NCBI GenBank assembly: GCA_905221605.1 | Contig: CAJNDS010002375.1 | Span: forward strand, 224,001 to 288,000 | Origin: Symbiodinium natans | Taxonomy: Eukaryota > Sar > Dinophyceae > Suessiales > Symbiodiniaceae | Reading direction: 5' to 3' | Length of the DNA stretch: 64,000 nucleotides | Shown: in pieces, positions 22,000-33,799 of the stretch | Layout: every line of letters starts with the position of its first letter | How positions within the stretch are numbered: the first letter of the stretch is position 1 | Made by a program: the position numbers and the translations under genes | The notes under the pieces: generated by a model | Database searches by the model: none | Told to the model about the DNA's origin: nothing | Seen by the model: only the letters and a program-made list of their open reading frames with translations

Positions 22000-23319
22000 G
22001 TTTAGAGTTTAGGGTTTAGGGCTAAGGGTTTGCCCCATAAATCGTAGGGTTTAGTCCAGTGACTAGCCGAGGCAGCCGACAGCATGGAATGAGTTGAATC
22101 AGTAGCCGTGCTCCTATCCAACACCTAAGCTCTTTCTCAGCCGGGAGACGCTACGAGCAACTTACCCTCGCTTCTTGAAGCCCAAACTTCAAACCCTACA
22201 TGAACGCGCCACTAAACACTAAACCAGGGGGGTAGGGTATACTACACACATCTGGCCAGATCCATCTGAACTCCAAAGCTCCAGACGCTTAGAACCCTAA
22301 AACCCTCAAGTCCCTCAACTCCCAAACCCTGAAACCCTTAAACCCTAAAACCCTTAAGCCCTAAACTCCCAGACCCTGAAACCCTGAAGCCCTAAATATC
22401 CAAACCCTGAAGCCCTTAAACCTGCTTTTTTCAAGCTTCAGGCTGCAGCGCTCACCTGACGGCCGCAAGGCAACGACTTCGCCATCTTGGCCTTCAGGGA
22501 CTAGAGGTTGCGCAGGTCGCATAACCATATAGAACATAAGAGCAATATAGGAATATAGCAATACTTGTTATAGCAACATAGTTTTATAGCAATATAGTAT
22601 TGTAGTACTATAGTCATGCAGTAATACAGTATCATAGTACTATAGCAACGTATTGGTAATCCATAATATATAGTAATAGTAACATAGTCCTTTGGGAGGT
22701 CTCGGGTTTCTGTCGATCCTTTGGGCTTCGTAAGCGTGGACGGCCGAGAAGTTTTGAATCGGCATCGTCTAGGGCCTCCGGGCCTATGGGCTTTGACTTC
22801 TTTCGTCCAGGATTTGAAGCAGCTCCTTCGCGGAACACGCAGACGAGCCTTGAATTTCCACAGTGTGGGGCGACCACTCACCTCAGAGGAGAAAGCTTTC
22901 TTCACCACGTGCAGATTACCGGCACGATCTCATGGAGACCCATGACAAACACTGTGTCGTGGGTTTAGGGTTTAGGGTTTAGGGTTAGGGTTTAGGGTTT
23001 AGGGTTTAGGGTTTAGGGTTTAGGGTTTAGGGTTTAGGGTTTAGGGTTTAGGGTTTAGGGTTTAGGGTTTAGGGTTTAGGGTTTAGGGTTTAGGGTTTAG
23101 GGTTTAGGGTTTAGGGTCAATATCTGCAATACCCAAAACACAGCAAACAACCACGCCGAGCCTTGAGCCGGCATGCCCATCACCCCAAAAGCCCGATATC
23201 AAGCCCCCAAAACAAGGGTTCTGGGCCTGTTAAAACCTCTGGTGGGCGCCTCTTATCCCCCTAAACCCTAAACCCTAAACCCTAAACCCTAAACCCCAAA
23301 CCCTAAACCCTAAACCCTA

Positions 23320-23350
<31 letters not shown>

Positions 23351-24440
23351 GACCCCAGGCCTAAAGAAGCCCAGTGGCCCCACGTCGCCTCCCTCTTCGG
23401 CTTGGCCAGCCCAGGGAACTCCGAGGATGGGCTGGGGTCCTCTCAGGGTTTAGGGTTTAGGGTTTATAGGGCTTAGGGCTTAGGGTTTAGGGTTTAGGGC
23501 TTAGGGTTTAGGGTTGAGTCGGGCACCCCAAATCTCCCGAAAACCTCGCTCCCTCCCCCCACCCCCCCCCAACAAAAAAAAGACTACACGGTTTGCGGCG
23601 TGTATTCGGCCGCGGTATACGGGGCCAAAACTCGAGCTTTAAGCACATTCGTGTTTTTTGGGCTTCCGGAAACCACTTGTTTCAGGAGTGGTTTTTTTTT
23701 GGAGTCCTGTTTTGGGCTTGCACCCGTACCGCTGTTTGTTGGGATGCCCTGAACACCCTGCATCCCTAAAGCCCCAATAGAGGTGGCAGGCTTAGGCCGT
23801 TTACGGGCAGCTTGGGAGAGTTCAGCTTAAGGGGGAAGAGGGCTGTGGGCTTGCACTGCTGTAGGATTTTGGCAAAAACCCTAAACCCTAAACCCTAAAC
23901 CCTAAACCCTAAACCCTTGAGGTGTTGGCTTGCACTGTCTAGGTTTCGAGTTTGGAAGAGTTGGGCTTCAGGCGGACCAGGCGATGGGCCTGCCCTGCTT
24001 CCCCCCCCCCCGCCCCCCACCGAAAAAAAAAATCAGGCACTTCAAGGCCGATGCACAAAGCAGAAGCCAAGCAACCTAACACAGGAAACGCAAAAAAAAA
24101 CCCTGCAAAAAAGCGATTAAACGAAGAAGTAGAGCCCGGAAAAACAGAAAGCCGAAATGCGAAAAGACTAAAAAAACAAAACCATAAAATGCAAAAAACA
24201 CTAACGAAAATTCAACTGCGAAACATGAAACATGCAAAAATCCAGGGAAACGGAGACATAGAGTCAAGAAATGAGGAAGGATAAAAACACATAAGTGTAG
24301 ATTGCAGTTGAGAATCGCGTGCTAGAAAAAGTGGGAGGAACTGTCGCAAATACCAAGCCAACAGGCCCCAAAGAACAAGATGCACTGCGGGCGAATACAC
24401 GCCGCATTCCAACTACACAGATGCACCCTACACCCCTCCC
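22000..24440. other. Repeat-rich region, no supported gene
   Basis: Telomeric arrays in alternating orientation and homopolymer C tracts. A weak coding-like stretch at 22700-22910 is open on both strands and is left uncalled; 24040-24290 is A-rich low complexity. Confidence 0.55.
22961..23117. repeat. Longest interstitial telomeric array, TTTAGGG
   Basis: About 22 units with one 6-bp unit (TTAGGG). Opposed arrays follow at 23258-23320 (CCCTAAA, ending in 30 C) and 23448-23515 (TTTAGGG). Confidence 0.97.
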
Positions 24441-24445
24441 AAGAC

Positions 24446-24540
24446 CCCTAAACCCTAAACCCTAAACCCTAAACCCTAAACCCTAAACCCTAAACCCTAA
24501 ACCCTAAACCCTAAACCCTAAACCCTAAACCCTAAACCCT
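24446..24540. repeat. Interstitial telomeric array, CCCTAAA
   Basis: 13 clean units, about 90 bp before the family-B MITE that itself holds a telomeric insert in the other orientation. Confidence 0.97.
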
Positions 24541-24626
24541 TCACAAAACCCTGCAAGCTCTCCTCCACAGAGGCGCGGCCTGCAACCGCCAGGGGCCGGC
24601 CCCGCAGCTGAAGCCTGGGAAGGCTA

Positions 24627-24832
24627 CTTGGGGGTTCATGGGTTACCTTATAAGTAGTGTTTAGGGTTTAGGGTTTAGGGTTTAGGGTTAGGGTTTAGGG
24701 TTTAGGAGGTTCATTGGGTTATTATAAGTGGGATTATAAGTAGAGTAGCTTTACTGATATCTGGTTAGAACCTTACCTTGGGTACTTCTAACCCTACTTC
24801 TAACTACCCATGAACCTTCAAGTAGCGGTAAG
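24627..24832. mobile_element. Family-B MITE (B2) carrying a telomeric repeat insert
   Basis: TA-flanked element. About 35 bp from the left TIR a TTTAGGG array (about 24659-24705) is inserted, followed by a second partial copy of the element start (GAGGTTCATTGGGTTATTAT). The right TIR ends CCTTCAAG. Confidence 0.75.
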
Positions 24833-26129
24833 TTTGGAACGGGACTTGGAAGGAACCCCAGTGGGCGAGAAGGGCACCACTTCCAAAAGGGGTTCAGAGG
24901 TGAGGGATACAACACTTGCTTTGTGCCACCGGCCTAGCTGATACAGGGCATATGCACTCTCGCAACTCCGACTTGTCGGGCCTTGCTGCAAGCTTCACTT
25001 CGTAGGAACGATGAAGCCCTCCAAGCTAGGGACTTTATGCGTGCAAGGGGCTAGGTTAACTCACATCTTTGCGTGTGAAGTCACGTCTCCCGAGTGACAA
25101 AGTTTGTTGTTGCGAAACTCCTTTTAAAGTTGCTGATTCTTAAATTTATGCGTGCCATCTTGTCCGTCAGAATGGAAGTTAAAAATATTTTTCGAACAAG
25201 AAAAAAACAACATGTCACGGAGTTTTAGAAAACAAAAAATCGATTTTCTAAAAATATAATTTCTTTGAAAAGACTCTGAGACCAAATTCAGGTTGAGACC
25301 ACTGCAAAGAGCTGAACAACCACCTAACGATACCTAAAAACAATGAAAATTGAACTTAAAAACCTTGAAAAGTGCTGATACCTGTGTTTTGGAAAATGTG
25401 AAAAAAAGTGCGCGGGAGAGACACGCGGCTGCGAGCGAAGTCACATCACCCCGCGTAAAGTCGCATGACAGAGACATATGTTGAAGCCTTCCCCCCAATG
25501 TGCACGCGCCGCACGCGCATGTTCTCGAAACACATACGAAATACAGACTTGTCACCGCACGCCTGGGAGGGAACACATGCTTGTCGGCGTGAATGAGATT
25601 TTTTGCTTGGGGGTGCAAGTGGGTTCTGACCAATCTTGGCATTTGCGAATACCTTTGCGAATCCCCAGTGTGCGCGCGCGCCCGAGATACGACGTTACAC
25701 AGGAAGATACGACTTAACCTACCCTCTTGTAGATCGCAGAAGACAGAAGAATCCCCGATTCTTGCTCGCGCTTTAAGACCCAAGCCCAAAACCCTTTTGC
25801 AACTGGAACTTGGTGACTGCCTGAAAGAAATCCCCCTTCACACACCCGCAAAACCCTAAACCCCAAATCCTTTTGCAACTGGACTCCTTGCTGCCAGGAT
25901 GCCGAAACTAGAAACCTTAAACCCTCAACCCCAAACCCTAAAGCTCTCAAACCCGAAGCCCCCATGAACAACACGCCGCGCCACTGCGCCGAGGAGGCCG
26001 GGGAGGAGATGCGCGGGCGGGGCGCCGGCGGCTTCGCTGCCGGCGCCATGGCAAGTAGGGCGAGCAAGGGGGATTTTACATGGACATGTTTAAATGCTAC
26101 TTTGTGATCTTACTATACATATCATATAC

Positions 26130-26215
26130 GTATATACATATATGTATATGTACATATGTGTATATGTATATATATATATGTGTGTGTGTGTATATGTATA
26201 TGTATATATACATAG

Positions 26216-26259
<44 letters not shown>

Positions 26260-26270
26260 TTTTGTTTGTT
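26130..26270. repeat. TA/CA microsatellite
   Basis: TATATG, TG, then CA and TA runs. Similar AT/AC tracts lie at 8330-8420, 11020-11060, 11360-11415, 31425-31575, 39765-39850, 41385-41455 and 55060-55110. Confidence 0.9.
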
Positions 26271-26412
26271 TATCTATTCATGTTTATATTTATACAGCAT
26301 AAACATACCGACTGGTCGGACGTTTGGGGATCGCAGCGTCGAGAGCGGAGGGAGTGGCTCTCTGGGGCGGGGTCTGGAAATCGCGCAGCTGGGGGATCGG
26401 ATCCTCAGACCC

Positions 26413-26490
26413 ATTCTTAAGACAAGGAGTTAGGGATGATTTTTGGGATGGGATCTTAAGACAAGGAGTTAGGGATGATTTTTGGGATGG
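26413..26490 (+). repeat. 39-bp tandem duplication
   Basis: Two identical units containing CAAGGAGTTAGGGATGATTT. 39 is a multiple of 3, and the plus frame repeats LRQGVRDDFWDGI twice; there is no other sign of a gene. Confidence 0.85.
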
Positions 26491-26638
26491 GATTGAGGGT
26501 TTCGGGTTTCGGGATGAGTTTGGGGATGTGTAGGGTCCAACATAGGCTCCAACCTGGCACTGGACGCTCAGGGCAGATCCCTGGATTGTGTTGAAGCCAA
26601 TGGTGGCCCTTGGGGGGTTCCCATGCGCTTCACGAATT

Positions 26639-26832
26639 CTAAGAAAGGAGTTGGCGCTTGAAGCCACAAGGCCACAGAAAGGCGCGGCTTATGGAATTCA
26701 GGGTCAGGGCTTTAAAGGGTTTGGCCACGACCCTGGCAGCTTGGACCCAACCTAGGACTAGGAATGTGGGGGTCCGGCGATACATCTGCATCCAGACCCG
26801 TCCCGAGCTGCAGAAGAGCAACGTGTCCAGGC
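26639..26832 (-). CDS. Unknown gene, C-terminal coding block
   Basis: The minus frame reads SLDTLLFCSSGRVWMQMYRR, then TPTFLVLGWVQAARVVAKPF and ALTLNSISRAFLWPCGFKRQ to a stop. An acceptor near 26832 in phase 0 (GCCAGAG|AGCCTGG) would join it to the exon ending at 26886, with an intron of about 53 bp. The acceptor departs from the AG|G rule, so the junction is tentative. Confidence 0.45.
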
Positions 26833-26885
26833 TCTCTGGCACCACTCGGCCTATCAGCGGCCGCTCGGGCGTCAAGGCTACTGAC

Positions 26886-27133
26886 CTCAGAAGAAATAAT
26901 CTGGAAGCTTGGTTTGAGTGAGTGCACCCTTTTAGGTTCAGAAAGGGTGCTGACAGAAGTCCGCTCAGCAAACATCCGCATTAACGCCTGGAGCTTCCGA
27001 AAGTACTTTTCTGTGGGCATGAGGTTCAGCAATCTAGGCCGAAACAACATCTCAATGCCCCGTTCTTGCGGCCAGCTGCAAGAGCGGTCTTCTGTGTACC
27101 GTGGTGTGGTGATAGAGGTACAAGATCTCGTGC
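26886..27133 (-). CDS. Unknown gene, internal exon
   Basis: A 248-bp exon between CCAG|GCACG and TCTGAG|GTCAGT, a canonical GT donor. It reads EDRSCSWPQERGIEMLFRPR, then LLNLMPTEKYFRKLQALMRM, FAERTSVSTLSEPKRVHSLK and PSFQIISSE. It is rich in charged and aromatic residues and clearly protein-like; no family is recognised. Confidence 0.6.
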
Positions 27134-27227
27134 CTGGCTGAGGACCATAGAAAGAAATTACAAATTCTGCTAGGCCAACTTGGCCATGAAGTTTTCGATT
27201 TTTTCTAAGCCGATGAAATACACAAAC

Positions 27228-27414
27228 CTTTCATGAACTCCTACGGGATCGCTTGCAAAATGGCAAAGCAGCAAAAACGGCCCGTGAAAACTCAGACGCA
27301 AACATCGAAGGATCGACGCAGTAGAATTGGTGGCATCACCGCTCGAAGCCACGGTAAGGTGGAGCACGGTGCGAAGATTCCGCATGGCTACAGCCCAACG
27401 TTTTGACTTATGAC
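27228..27414 (-). CDS. Unknown gene, internal exon
   Basis: A 187-bp exon from CTCAGAG|GTCAT to GAAAG|GTTTG. It reads HKSKRWAVAMRNLRTVLHLT, then VASSGDATNSTASILRCLRL and SFHGPFLLLCHFASDPVGVH. Phases to both neighbours do not match as drawn, so a micro-exon or shifted edge is missing. The frame is also open from an ATG at 27424. Confidence 0.5.
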
Positions 27415-27426
27415 CTCTGAGCATGT

Positions 27427-27505
27427 CCCAAAATAATTAGGAGGTACCCCGTTTATACCCCAAATAGAATAGTACCCCGATTTTCGGAAACCCCCATATG
27501 TTTTC
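27427..27505. repeat. Dispersed short repeat with GGTACCCC and TTTCGGAAACCCCCAT
   Basis: Related sequence occurs at about 928-975 (GGGGTACCCCTACTTTCGG) and 12862-12912 (AGTACCCTTAACTTCGG). Two of the three copies sit inside inferred introns. It is too short and diverged to classify. Confidence 0.5.
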
Positions 27506-27511
27506 TGGTAC

Positions 27512-27662
27512 CTGCAACTTACGAGCTGCTTGAACATGGGAAGCTCTATCTTCAAAAATCGTGAACTTCTGAGCGGTGCAACCCAACAACTCACCCCGAA
27601 GCGAGCCAAGTCGCCCATCGCGCGCCAAGGTCTCCTGTCTCCATGATGCGGCGCAGGGGATT
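27512..27662 (-). CDS. Unknown gene, exon
   Basis: A 151-bp exon from ATACCCAG|AATCC to TTGCAG|GTACCAG (canonical donor). It reads IPCAASWRQETLARDGRLGS, then LRGELLGCTAQKFTIFEDRA and SHVQAARKLQ. The following intron contains a dispersed repeat with the motif TTTCGGAAACCCCCAT on the plus strand, shared with about 945-973 and 12890-12910. Confidence 0.55.
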
Positions 27663-28036
27663 CTGGGTATAGCCATGGATTTAGGGTTCTTGTTCCTCGC
27701 TCCCGCATGGCTGGCACGAAGTCGCTCAGCAGTTCAGGGTTTAGACTTTAAAGGGTTTATAGGTTGCAATCTGTTCTTAAGCAACAATCTGGGCCCGGGT
27801 CCAGTTGCAGTCCAGGGGAGATACCTGCGCTGCTGTCCTTGTCGCTCTCGCCATTCCGGATCTGCCACTTGTAACCTAGGCCACAAGCCACATCGAGCAT
27901 TCGCAGAAAAAAGCAGACCCTAAACCCTAAACCCTAAACCCTACACCCTGAACCCCATGAGCACCAAAAGGCCGAACCCTGGTTCCCTGAAGTCTCCCCA
28001 AAGCCGCACCTAAACTCATGCGTGTCATCCCCCCTC

Positions 28037-28165
28037 CCTTTTGCTTCTGGACTTCTAAGCCCCAAGCCCTAAGCCCCTAAGCCCCTAAGCCCCTAAGCCC
28101 CTAATCCCCAAGCCCTAAGCCCCCAAGCCCCCAAGCCCCGAAGCCCCGAAGCCCCGAAGCCCCTA
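28037..28165. repeat. Telomere-derived variant array, AAGCCCC
   Basis: Units CCCTAAG, CCCCAAG, CCCCGAAG. Ordinary CCCTAAA units lie at 28515-28613 and GGGGTTT units at 28696-28790. Confidence 0.85.
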
Positions 28166-28344
28166 AGCCCTACCTGTAACCCCAAGTCTCTACAGGTTTT
28201 GGGTCATGCGTACTAATTCAGGCGTCATTACTACTAAACTGTAGGTAATGTGGGGGGGGGGGGGGAATCAGGTAAGCCCCAAGCCCGGAACTGCAGCCCT
28301 GGACTCCTGCCCCCAAATGGTAAGCCTCTGGAGATTTTACCTTG

Positions 28345-28496
28345 CACCCCTTAAGGTTGGACCCCTTGGGATTTCGGGGGACCCTTTCTTAAGGATCCCT
28401 AAGGGAATATCAGGGCATATCAGGGCCATCTTGGGAGTAGATGAAGGGGAACCTTTAGGGGTACAACCTCAGGGGGGTACGAGCCCTCATCCCTTG
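28345..28496. repeat. Dispersed repeat G, copy 2
   Basis: Counterpart of 11605-11762, ending GGGGGGTACGAGCCCTCATC then CCTTG. Confidence 0.5.
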
Positions 28497-29549
28497 AAAG
28501 GCCCCCCCCCCACCCTAAACCCGAAACCCGAAACCCGAAACCCTAAACCCTAAACCCTAACCCTAAACCCTAAACCCTAAACCCTAACCCTAAACCCTAA
28601 ACCCTCAACTCTCTAAGGTAAGTGGCGGCTCCAAAGCTTCATCTCCGAATGCTCCTCAGGTTTCTTTTTTTTTTTTTTTTTTGGGGGGGGGGGGGGTTTG
28701 GGGTTTGGGGTTTGGGGTTTGGGGTTTGGGGTTTGGGGTTTGGGGTTTGGGGCTTGGGGCTTGGGGTTTGGGGTTTGGGGTTTGGGGATCAGTGCTCTGC
28801 TTGTAAGTTTAAACATGCTGTCTGTTCCGCATTTCAGGAACTAGTAACATAGGTATGTATAAGGAGGGAATGAAGAGAGGCCGTCTGAAATCTGGACGGA
28901 GACAGCTTTTGAACTCGTCTGCCTGTGTTCACCCGCCACTTACTTTCCACTAGAACATAGAAATTAATACAAGATGCGAGCGGCGAGCCACACAAAGATT
29001 GAGGCGGGTCGCTGGTCGACGAAACTCTCTCACATCAAAGGTCCCTGACACCCCCAGTTCCTTACCTGCTTGCAGCAGGACCGGGGGGTAACACCTGCGG
29101 AGCTTAAAGTCTTGGGGGTTTCGATTTGGAGTTGCAAAAAAACTCAGGTTGTTCCTCTCTGCCATTCAGCGGCCTCCATGCTGCCCTCGCCGCCATTCAG
29201 CCAGCCAGGGTAGAAGCCTAGGTTTCGGCTACGATGCTCGCTGCTGACGCCCACACTCGGCCATGCGCATGTCCCGGGGGGAGCGTGTGATTCACGCCAA
29301 GGGACTTGCAGAAAACACGTGGGGTGGCAGAGTCAATGATGCCTGCCAGCTCATCAGGACTTGACCCGAGGCCTATCTTGCGTAGCCTGTGCTTCCAAAG
29401 GGGTCCTTGGGCCTTTGTGCAGCATAAACTCTGGCAAGCCGGCCGACTTAAAAGCTACGACTCAAGACTTCGCGCCCCAGCACCCCGAAAACTGATCAAG
29501 CAAAGTGTTGAGGGTTTAGCACGTGCGATTTGGCCCGCCTGCTCCCGCA

Positions 29550-29780
29550 TTATCTGCGTCTCCTCAGGGATGTGTTACTCACACAGTACGAATCAAACTG
29601 TTCCTTGTCTATCTCACAGTAGGAATGGCCTTCAAACCTTCGGGGCACATTAAGAGTGATGCAAACTCTCTCGGCCACATCCTGCTGGATCTCATTTCCA
29701 TGTACGATGCCCCGCTGCACATTCGGCACCTGCACGCGCGCCACGCAAGGAGCATCTTTCTTTCTGAAACCTCAAACCCT
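29550..29780 (-). CDS. Coding-like segment, frame ambiguous
   Basis: Two minus frames are open. One reads VQVPNVQRGIVHGNEIQQDV, then AERVCITLNVPRRFEGHSYC and EIDKEQFDSYC. The other reads ASYMEMRSSRMWPREFASLL, then MCPEGLKAIPTV. Both look protein-like. An acceptor GTTTCAG lies at about 29768. No family is recognised. Confidence 0.35.
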
Positions 29781-31267
29781 ATAAGCCCCATACCCCCTAG
29801 ACCCCGCAATTCCAGAATCCTTTTGACAGACGCGTGGCTGTGTCACTCGTGCCTCCCAAACACAACACGCGTCAGGATTCTCTGAAATGAAACTTGAAAA
29901 GACAACGGAAACCCCGAAGCCTTCAACCCTTTAACCCCAAAGCCGGGAAAGGGGGGGGGGGGGTCGAGGGGCGTTAGGTGAAAGTCGGTGCTGCAGAAGT
30001 GCTTGTTCCACCCTCAGTGTGGGGCTGCTAGATTTTGGGCCGACCGTTCTCCTCGCCTCGTCCGGTGTCCCGCCCTGCCTCCTGGCCTGGGCCCTGGAGT
30101 GCCCACCCCCAGAAAGCCGCAAAGAGTCGCGCCGTATCCCTGGGGCGCACACACGATCGAGAATCCAGCAAAGAGTCCTTTCACACAGAAGCCCGCAGAG
30201 AATCCACCGGAGTGCCAGAGAAACCAACAAAGAGTGCCCCAGGCCGCACAGAGTCCCGCCGAGCGTCCTGCAGAGTATTTCTGGAGGGCCCAACATCCCA
30301 AAGAAGTCAAAGCTGCCACAGAGTCCCACCGAGTGTCCACGTCCCGAAACACCGAGAACGGTCGGACGGCTCCCAAATCGGTTAGGATGCGTCTGATCGA
30401 AGTACATGCTTTAGGGCACCGGGGCATCGACATCTCAACGACTCCCCAGCCTCTTCGGACCACCGGTAGTATGCTCGCATGAGGACCTGTCATGCTCCTC
30501 CTGAATCACCTCTAGCCTCTAGCACACGCCCGTTTCGTCCCCGAAGACCCAAAGACCTAGGCAAAACCCTCTCAACCCCAATGCGGCCAATGCCCTATAT
30601 CATGAAAACAGAGTTGAAACCCAGCACCCGGTGGCAGAGCTTCAAGGCCAGGCCTTTGGCCCTCTTTGTTGGCCACCCACACTGCTTTTTGTCACTGCAC
30701 CCTTAACCCGAAGCCCATGCTCTACTCTTAACAAACCCTTTCTCTATTCGGGTGACCCAAGTTTGATCCAGAGAGTGCTTGTCTACGAGTCTACAAGTGG
30801 CGTCCCTCAAGACCCCAACCCAAATTTGCATCCCGACTTAGAAAGCCATTATGTCAGAGATCGTGAGAGCTCTCGGCAAAATCGCAACCGTTTTGAAGGG
30901 ACCCCTGGTTCAAATCAAGTTGCTGTGGGTTTGGGGTGAGGCCTCACTTTTTGGGGTTTAAACTCGTTTGGGAATGTGGGGTTAAACATGTTTGTCCAGC
31001 ACCTTTTTGGAAACAAATCTGTTTGGAATGGGCTGCGGAGGGCTCCAAAAGACTGTGGGAACTTTGGGAGTCCTAGACTCCTAGACCCAGGAGATGCCGA
31101 GAAACCGCAGAAGGCAGAAGCCACAAAAGGCCCAGGCAGAAACCCGAAAAGTTTTCAAACCATTCAAAAGGGAGAAGGGTTTTGCATCAAGTCCTTGGTG
31201 GCTTTGGGGGGGAATATGCTGCAGGAATCGACTGGGGCCAGCTTCGCTGGCAAGCGCAAGCCCCATA

Positions 31268-31319
31268 CCCTAAACCCTAAACCCTAAACCCTAAACCCTA
31301 AACCCTAAACCCTAAACCC
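31268..31319. repeat. Interstitial telomeric array, CCCTAAA
   Basis: Seven units. Other small arrays (4-7 units) not listed separately: 762-791, 7937-7979, 15079-15148, 17848-17885, 21777-21830, 21985-22025, 23878-23919, 27919-27945, 31976-32003, 32081-32130, 32375-32435, 45293-45363, 46951-46980, 54532-54592, 54671-54784, 58958-59020, 59142-59230, 61543-61600. Confidence 0.9.
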
Positions 31320-31472
31320 GCGCACTTTGCTCCGCCCCCCTCCACTTCCGCAGCTTCCTTGACCGCTCAGGCATCCACGCGCTGCTTCTTTGCAGGTGGC
31401 TGGGCGACCTAAGCTGAGAGGATGCATGTATACATATATATATATACACATGTCTATATGGATATATTTATA

Positions 31473-31511
<39 letters not shown>

Positions 31512-33316
31512 CATGCACATACACATACACACATATACATATACGTACTTGTATATGTATGTGTGTGTACATATTTACCTATCTACACTACCAAGAAGTT
31601 TAGGGCTTAGCTACTTATTCCTTAATTTGCCGCCCGCCTAGCTGAACGTAGGGCTGAGGGCTTTAGGGTTTTACGGTTTGAGGTGCATATAAAGTTGCAG
31701 GGACGTCCAGGCAGCTGCTAACGATGAGTGAGGTCGAAGCATTCGATTCCGATGGGGCTTAGGGTTTGCGGGTTTTTCGGACCATTCTGGTGCAAACGTG
31801 TTCTGCCCTGGCCTTCACAATCGCACCATTCTCAGCTCGACTCATTGCCTAGCTCACATACATGGGCTTCGGCCGCTTTCAGGGTTACGGTTGCATGATT
31901 GGCAGAACGCACATCTCCAGAACCAGCACTTCGAAACACGATCCCTGCCCAGGCCCAAGCTCCCCCCAAAGAAGCCCTAAACCCTAAACCCTAAACCCTA
32001 AACCACTAAGTAATGATCCTGAGGATATCGTGAGGCCAGCCGCGGGCCCAGGGATGGCGGAGGAGATCAAACCGGCTACATAGGTTTAGGGTTTAGGGTT
32101 TAGGGTTTAGGGTTTAGGGTTTAGGGCTAGGGTTTCGGCTTTGGGGTTTAGGGTTTGGGGTTTGGGGCTTAGGAAAGTTTAGGGGTTAACGTTCCTCACC
32201 CCCTAGACCATGAAAGACACCATGCACTGAAGGAGGGGTTATTGCCCTAAACCGTAAACCCCAAACCCCCCCGATCAGGGGGAGCCAGCCTCCTCCACCA
32301 CGGGCGGCCCATAGCCATCGTCCACCACTGCCACCGCAGGTGGCGCTTCAGCTTCAGCAGCTGGTGCCTTCAGGCGGTTTAGGGTTTAGGATTTAGGCTT
32401 TAGGGTTTGGGGTTTAGGGTTTAGGGCTTAGGGCTCAACCGGACGATGAGTCCCAAGGCCATGGTCCTAAATACTGAGTTCAAAGCCTAGGCCCTGGTTC
32501 AGGACACTCCTCACGTGTTGGAAGGATGGTACTGCTCCTGAAGTGCCATCCTCGGTGGATGTATAAGGGTGCCCAAGGTCTGCCACTTTTCCCTCTTTGC
32601 TTCAAAGAAGAGAAGTCCATCGCTGAGGCCGAAGGCCAAAAGCATGCTAAGGGCCTCGGGTCCGGGCAACGGTTGCTCTGAAATGGCCAGCTCGTGAAGT
32701 GAGAGCGCAACCATTCGGCGAAACGAAAGGGGCTAAGCGGCTAAGGTGCTCTGCCTTAGACCGTAAGGTTAATCATGCCTGAAGGTCGGAAGAGTCTGGA
32801 CAGCCCAGTTCTGACCTCCACCAAGCACAGCAGCCTGGCCAGCACATCTTCAAACACAAAACTGCTTGCGGAACAGTTCCTGTCCCAGCCTACAAAGTAC
32901 ACATCATCCCGTCGTGCTGCAAGCCACAACAGTAACCCAGTACAATCGCGATGATCTGGAGGACGGCAGCTATCGGCTGGCGTATAAGTCCGTGGGCCGT
33001 GGGCATTTTGGTGTATGGTTCTGGGCAGAGGTGCGCAGCATTTCTTGAAATTCACTTGAAAGTTGAAAGACAAACTTCAGACTGACAGACCCCTATCACC
33101 GTTGATCGGCGGCGGGTGTCTGCGTTTGAGTCCGCATTTTCGAAACAGCAGCTCGGCGAGGCCCGCGTGTTCTGACATTGACCCATTGCTCGGTAGATGC
33201 TGGGCTGATGAAAGAGATGTGGGAACGATGTGGGCTCTGCCCGCCGGACCCCGCCGCGGCAAGCAACTTCTACAAGACTTCACCTCCTCCCCCCCCCCCC
33301 CGAAATTATGGCCATC

Positions 33317-33799
33317 TCACTGATCTTGGCGCCTGCTGCGGATGATGCCACTGAACTGCTTCGGTGCCAGCTCGACATCATGTAGGAAGCGATTCATCTT
33401 GCGAACATGGCGCTCGTGAAGCCGGCGATCCGGCGCGATGATGGTTCCTGGGGGCAGATCACGCCTCCAAGCCTCACTGTCCCAGGATGAGCTGACAGTG
33501 TCCACCGTTGAAGCGGTCCCTTTTCCACTACTGCCCGCGCTAGTCGCCCGTACAAAGTCTCCATCTGGAAACGTGATGACCGCCTCAAACTCATCCTCAT
33601 CTTCGATCAAGGGGCGGCTCGGCAGTTTCTTCAGCCGTGCTTCCTCTGGAAAATCCGGCATAGGCGGCTTGAGGAAGGAGATGCCAAAGAAGCTGGGAGG
33701 CGGGTCCGGGTGATCCTCGGCCATCGGAACGGGAGGTTTCGCCATGCTCTGCATACCCAAGCATGGACCACGGAGGTTCGATTGTTCAGGACTTCCCAT
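33317..33799 (-). CDS. Tandem 160-codon protein, copy 1
   Basis: The most diverged copy of the array's repeated protein (by eye about 86% identical to copy 2, same length, no gaps). I do not recognise the family. Features in order: KPPVPMAEDHPDPPPSFFGI near the start, a charged middle with EDEDEFEAV and FPDGDF, a Ser/Thr run (STVDTVSSSWDS), then PPGTIIAPDRRLHE and a basic tail ending RSRRQDQ. There is no signal peptide or membrane segment; it looks largely disordered and soluble. The start ATG lies in a good context (AAGCCATGGGG); an in-frame TAG sits 11 codons upstream, so the ORF is complete as a single exon. Its upstream leader (GGTTGCAG before GGAGGTTCAG) could be a trans-splice acceptor, an inference. 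Confidence 0.7.
   Translation of the reverse strand: MGSPEQSNLRGPCLGMQSMAKPPVPMAEDHPDPPPSFFGISFLKPPMPDFPEEARLKKLPSRPLIEDEDEFEAVITFPDGDFVRATSAGSSGKGTASTVDTVSSSWDSEAWRRDLPPGTIIAPDRRLHERHVRKMNRFLHDVELAPKQFSGIIRSRRQDQ

Noticed and set aside
27423-27505. Repeat in the intron at 27.4 kb as another introner
   Set aside because: Its edges do not coincide with the exon edges, no TIR or target duplication is visible, and the phases of the flanking exons do not match.
30014-30493. Several overlapping ORFs of 110-160 codons on both strands
   Set aside because: The DNA is a degenerate tandem repeat with AAAGAGTCC-like units; no frame stands out and no splice pattern was found.
32480-32714. Small minus ORFs at the array edge as separate genes
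   Set aside because: They are the first spacer block of the tandem array, with frames conserved only in part.
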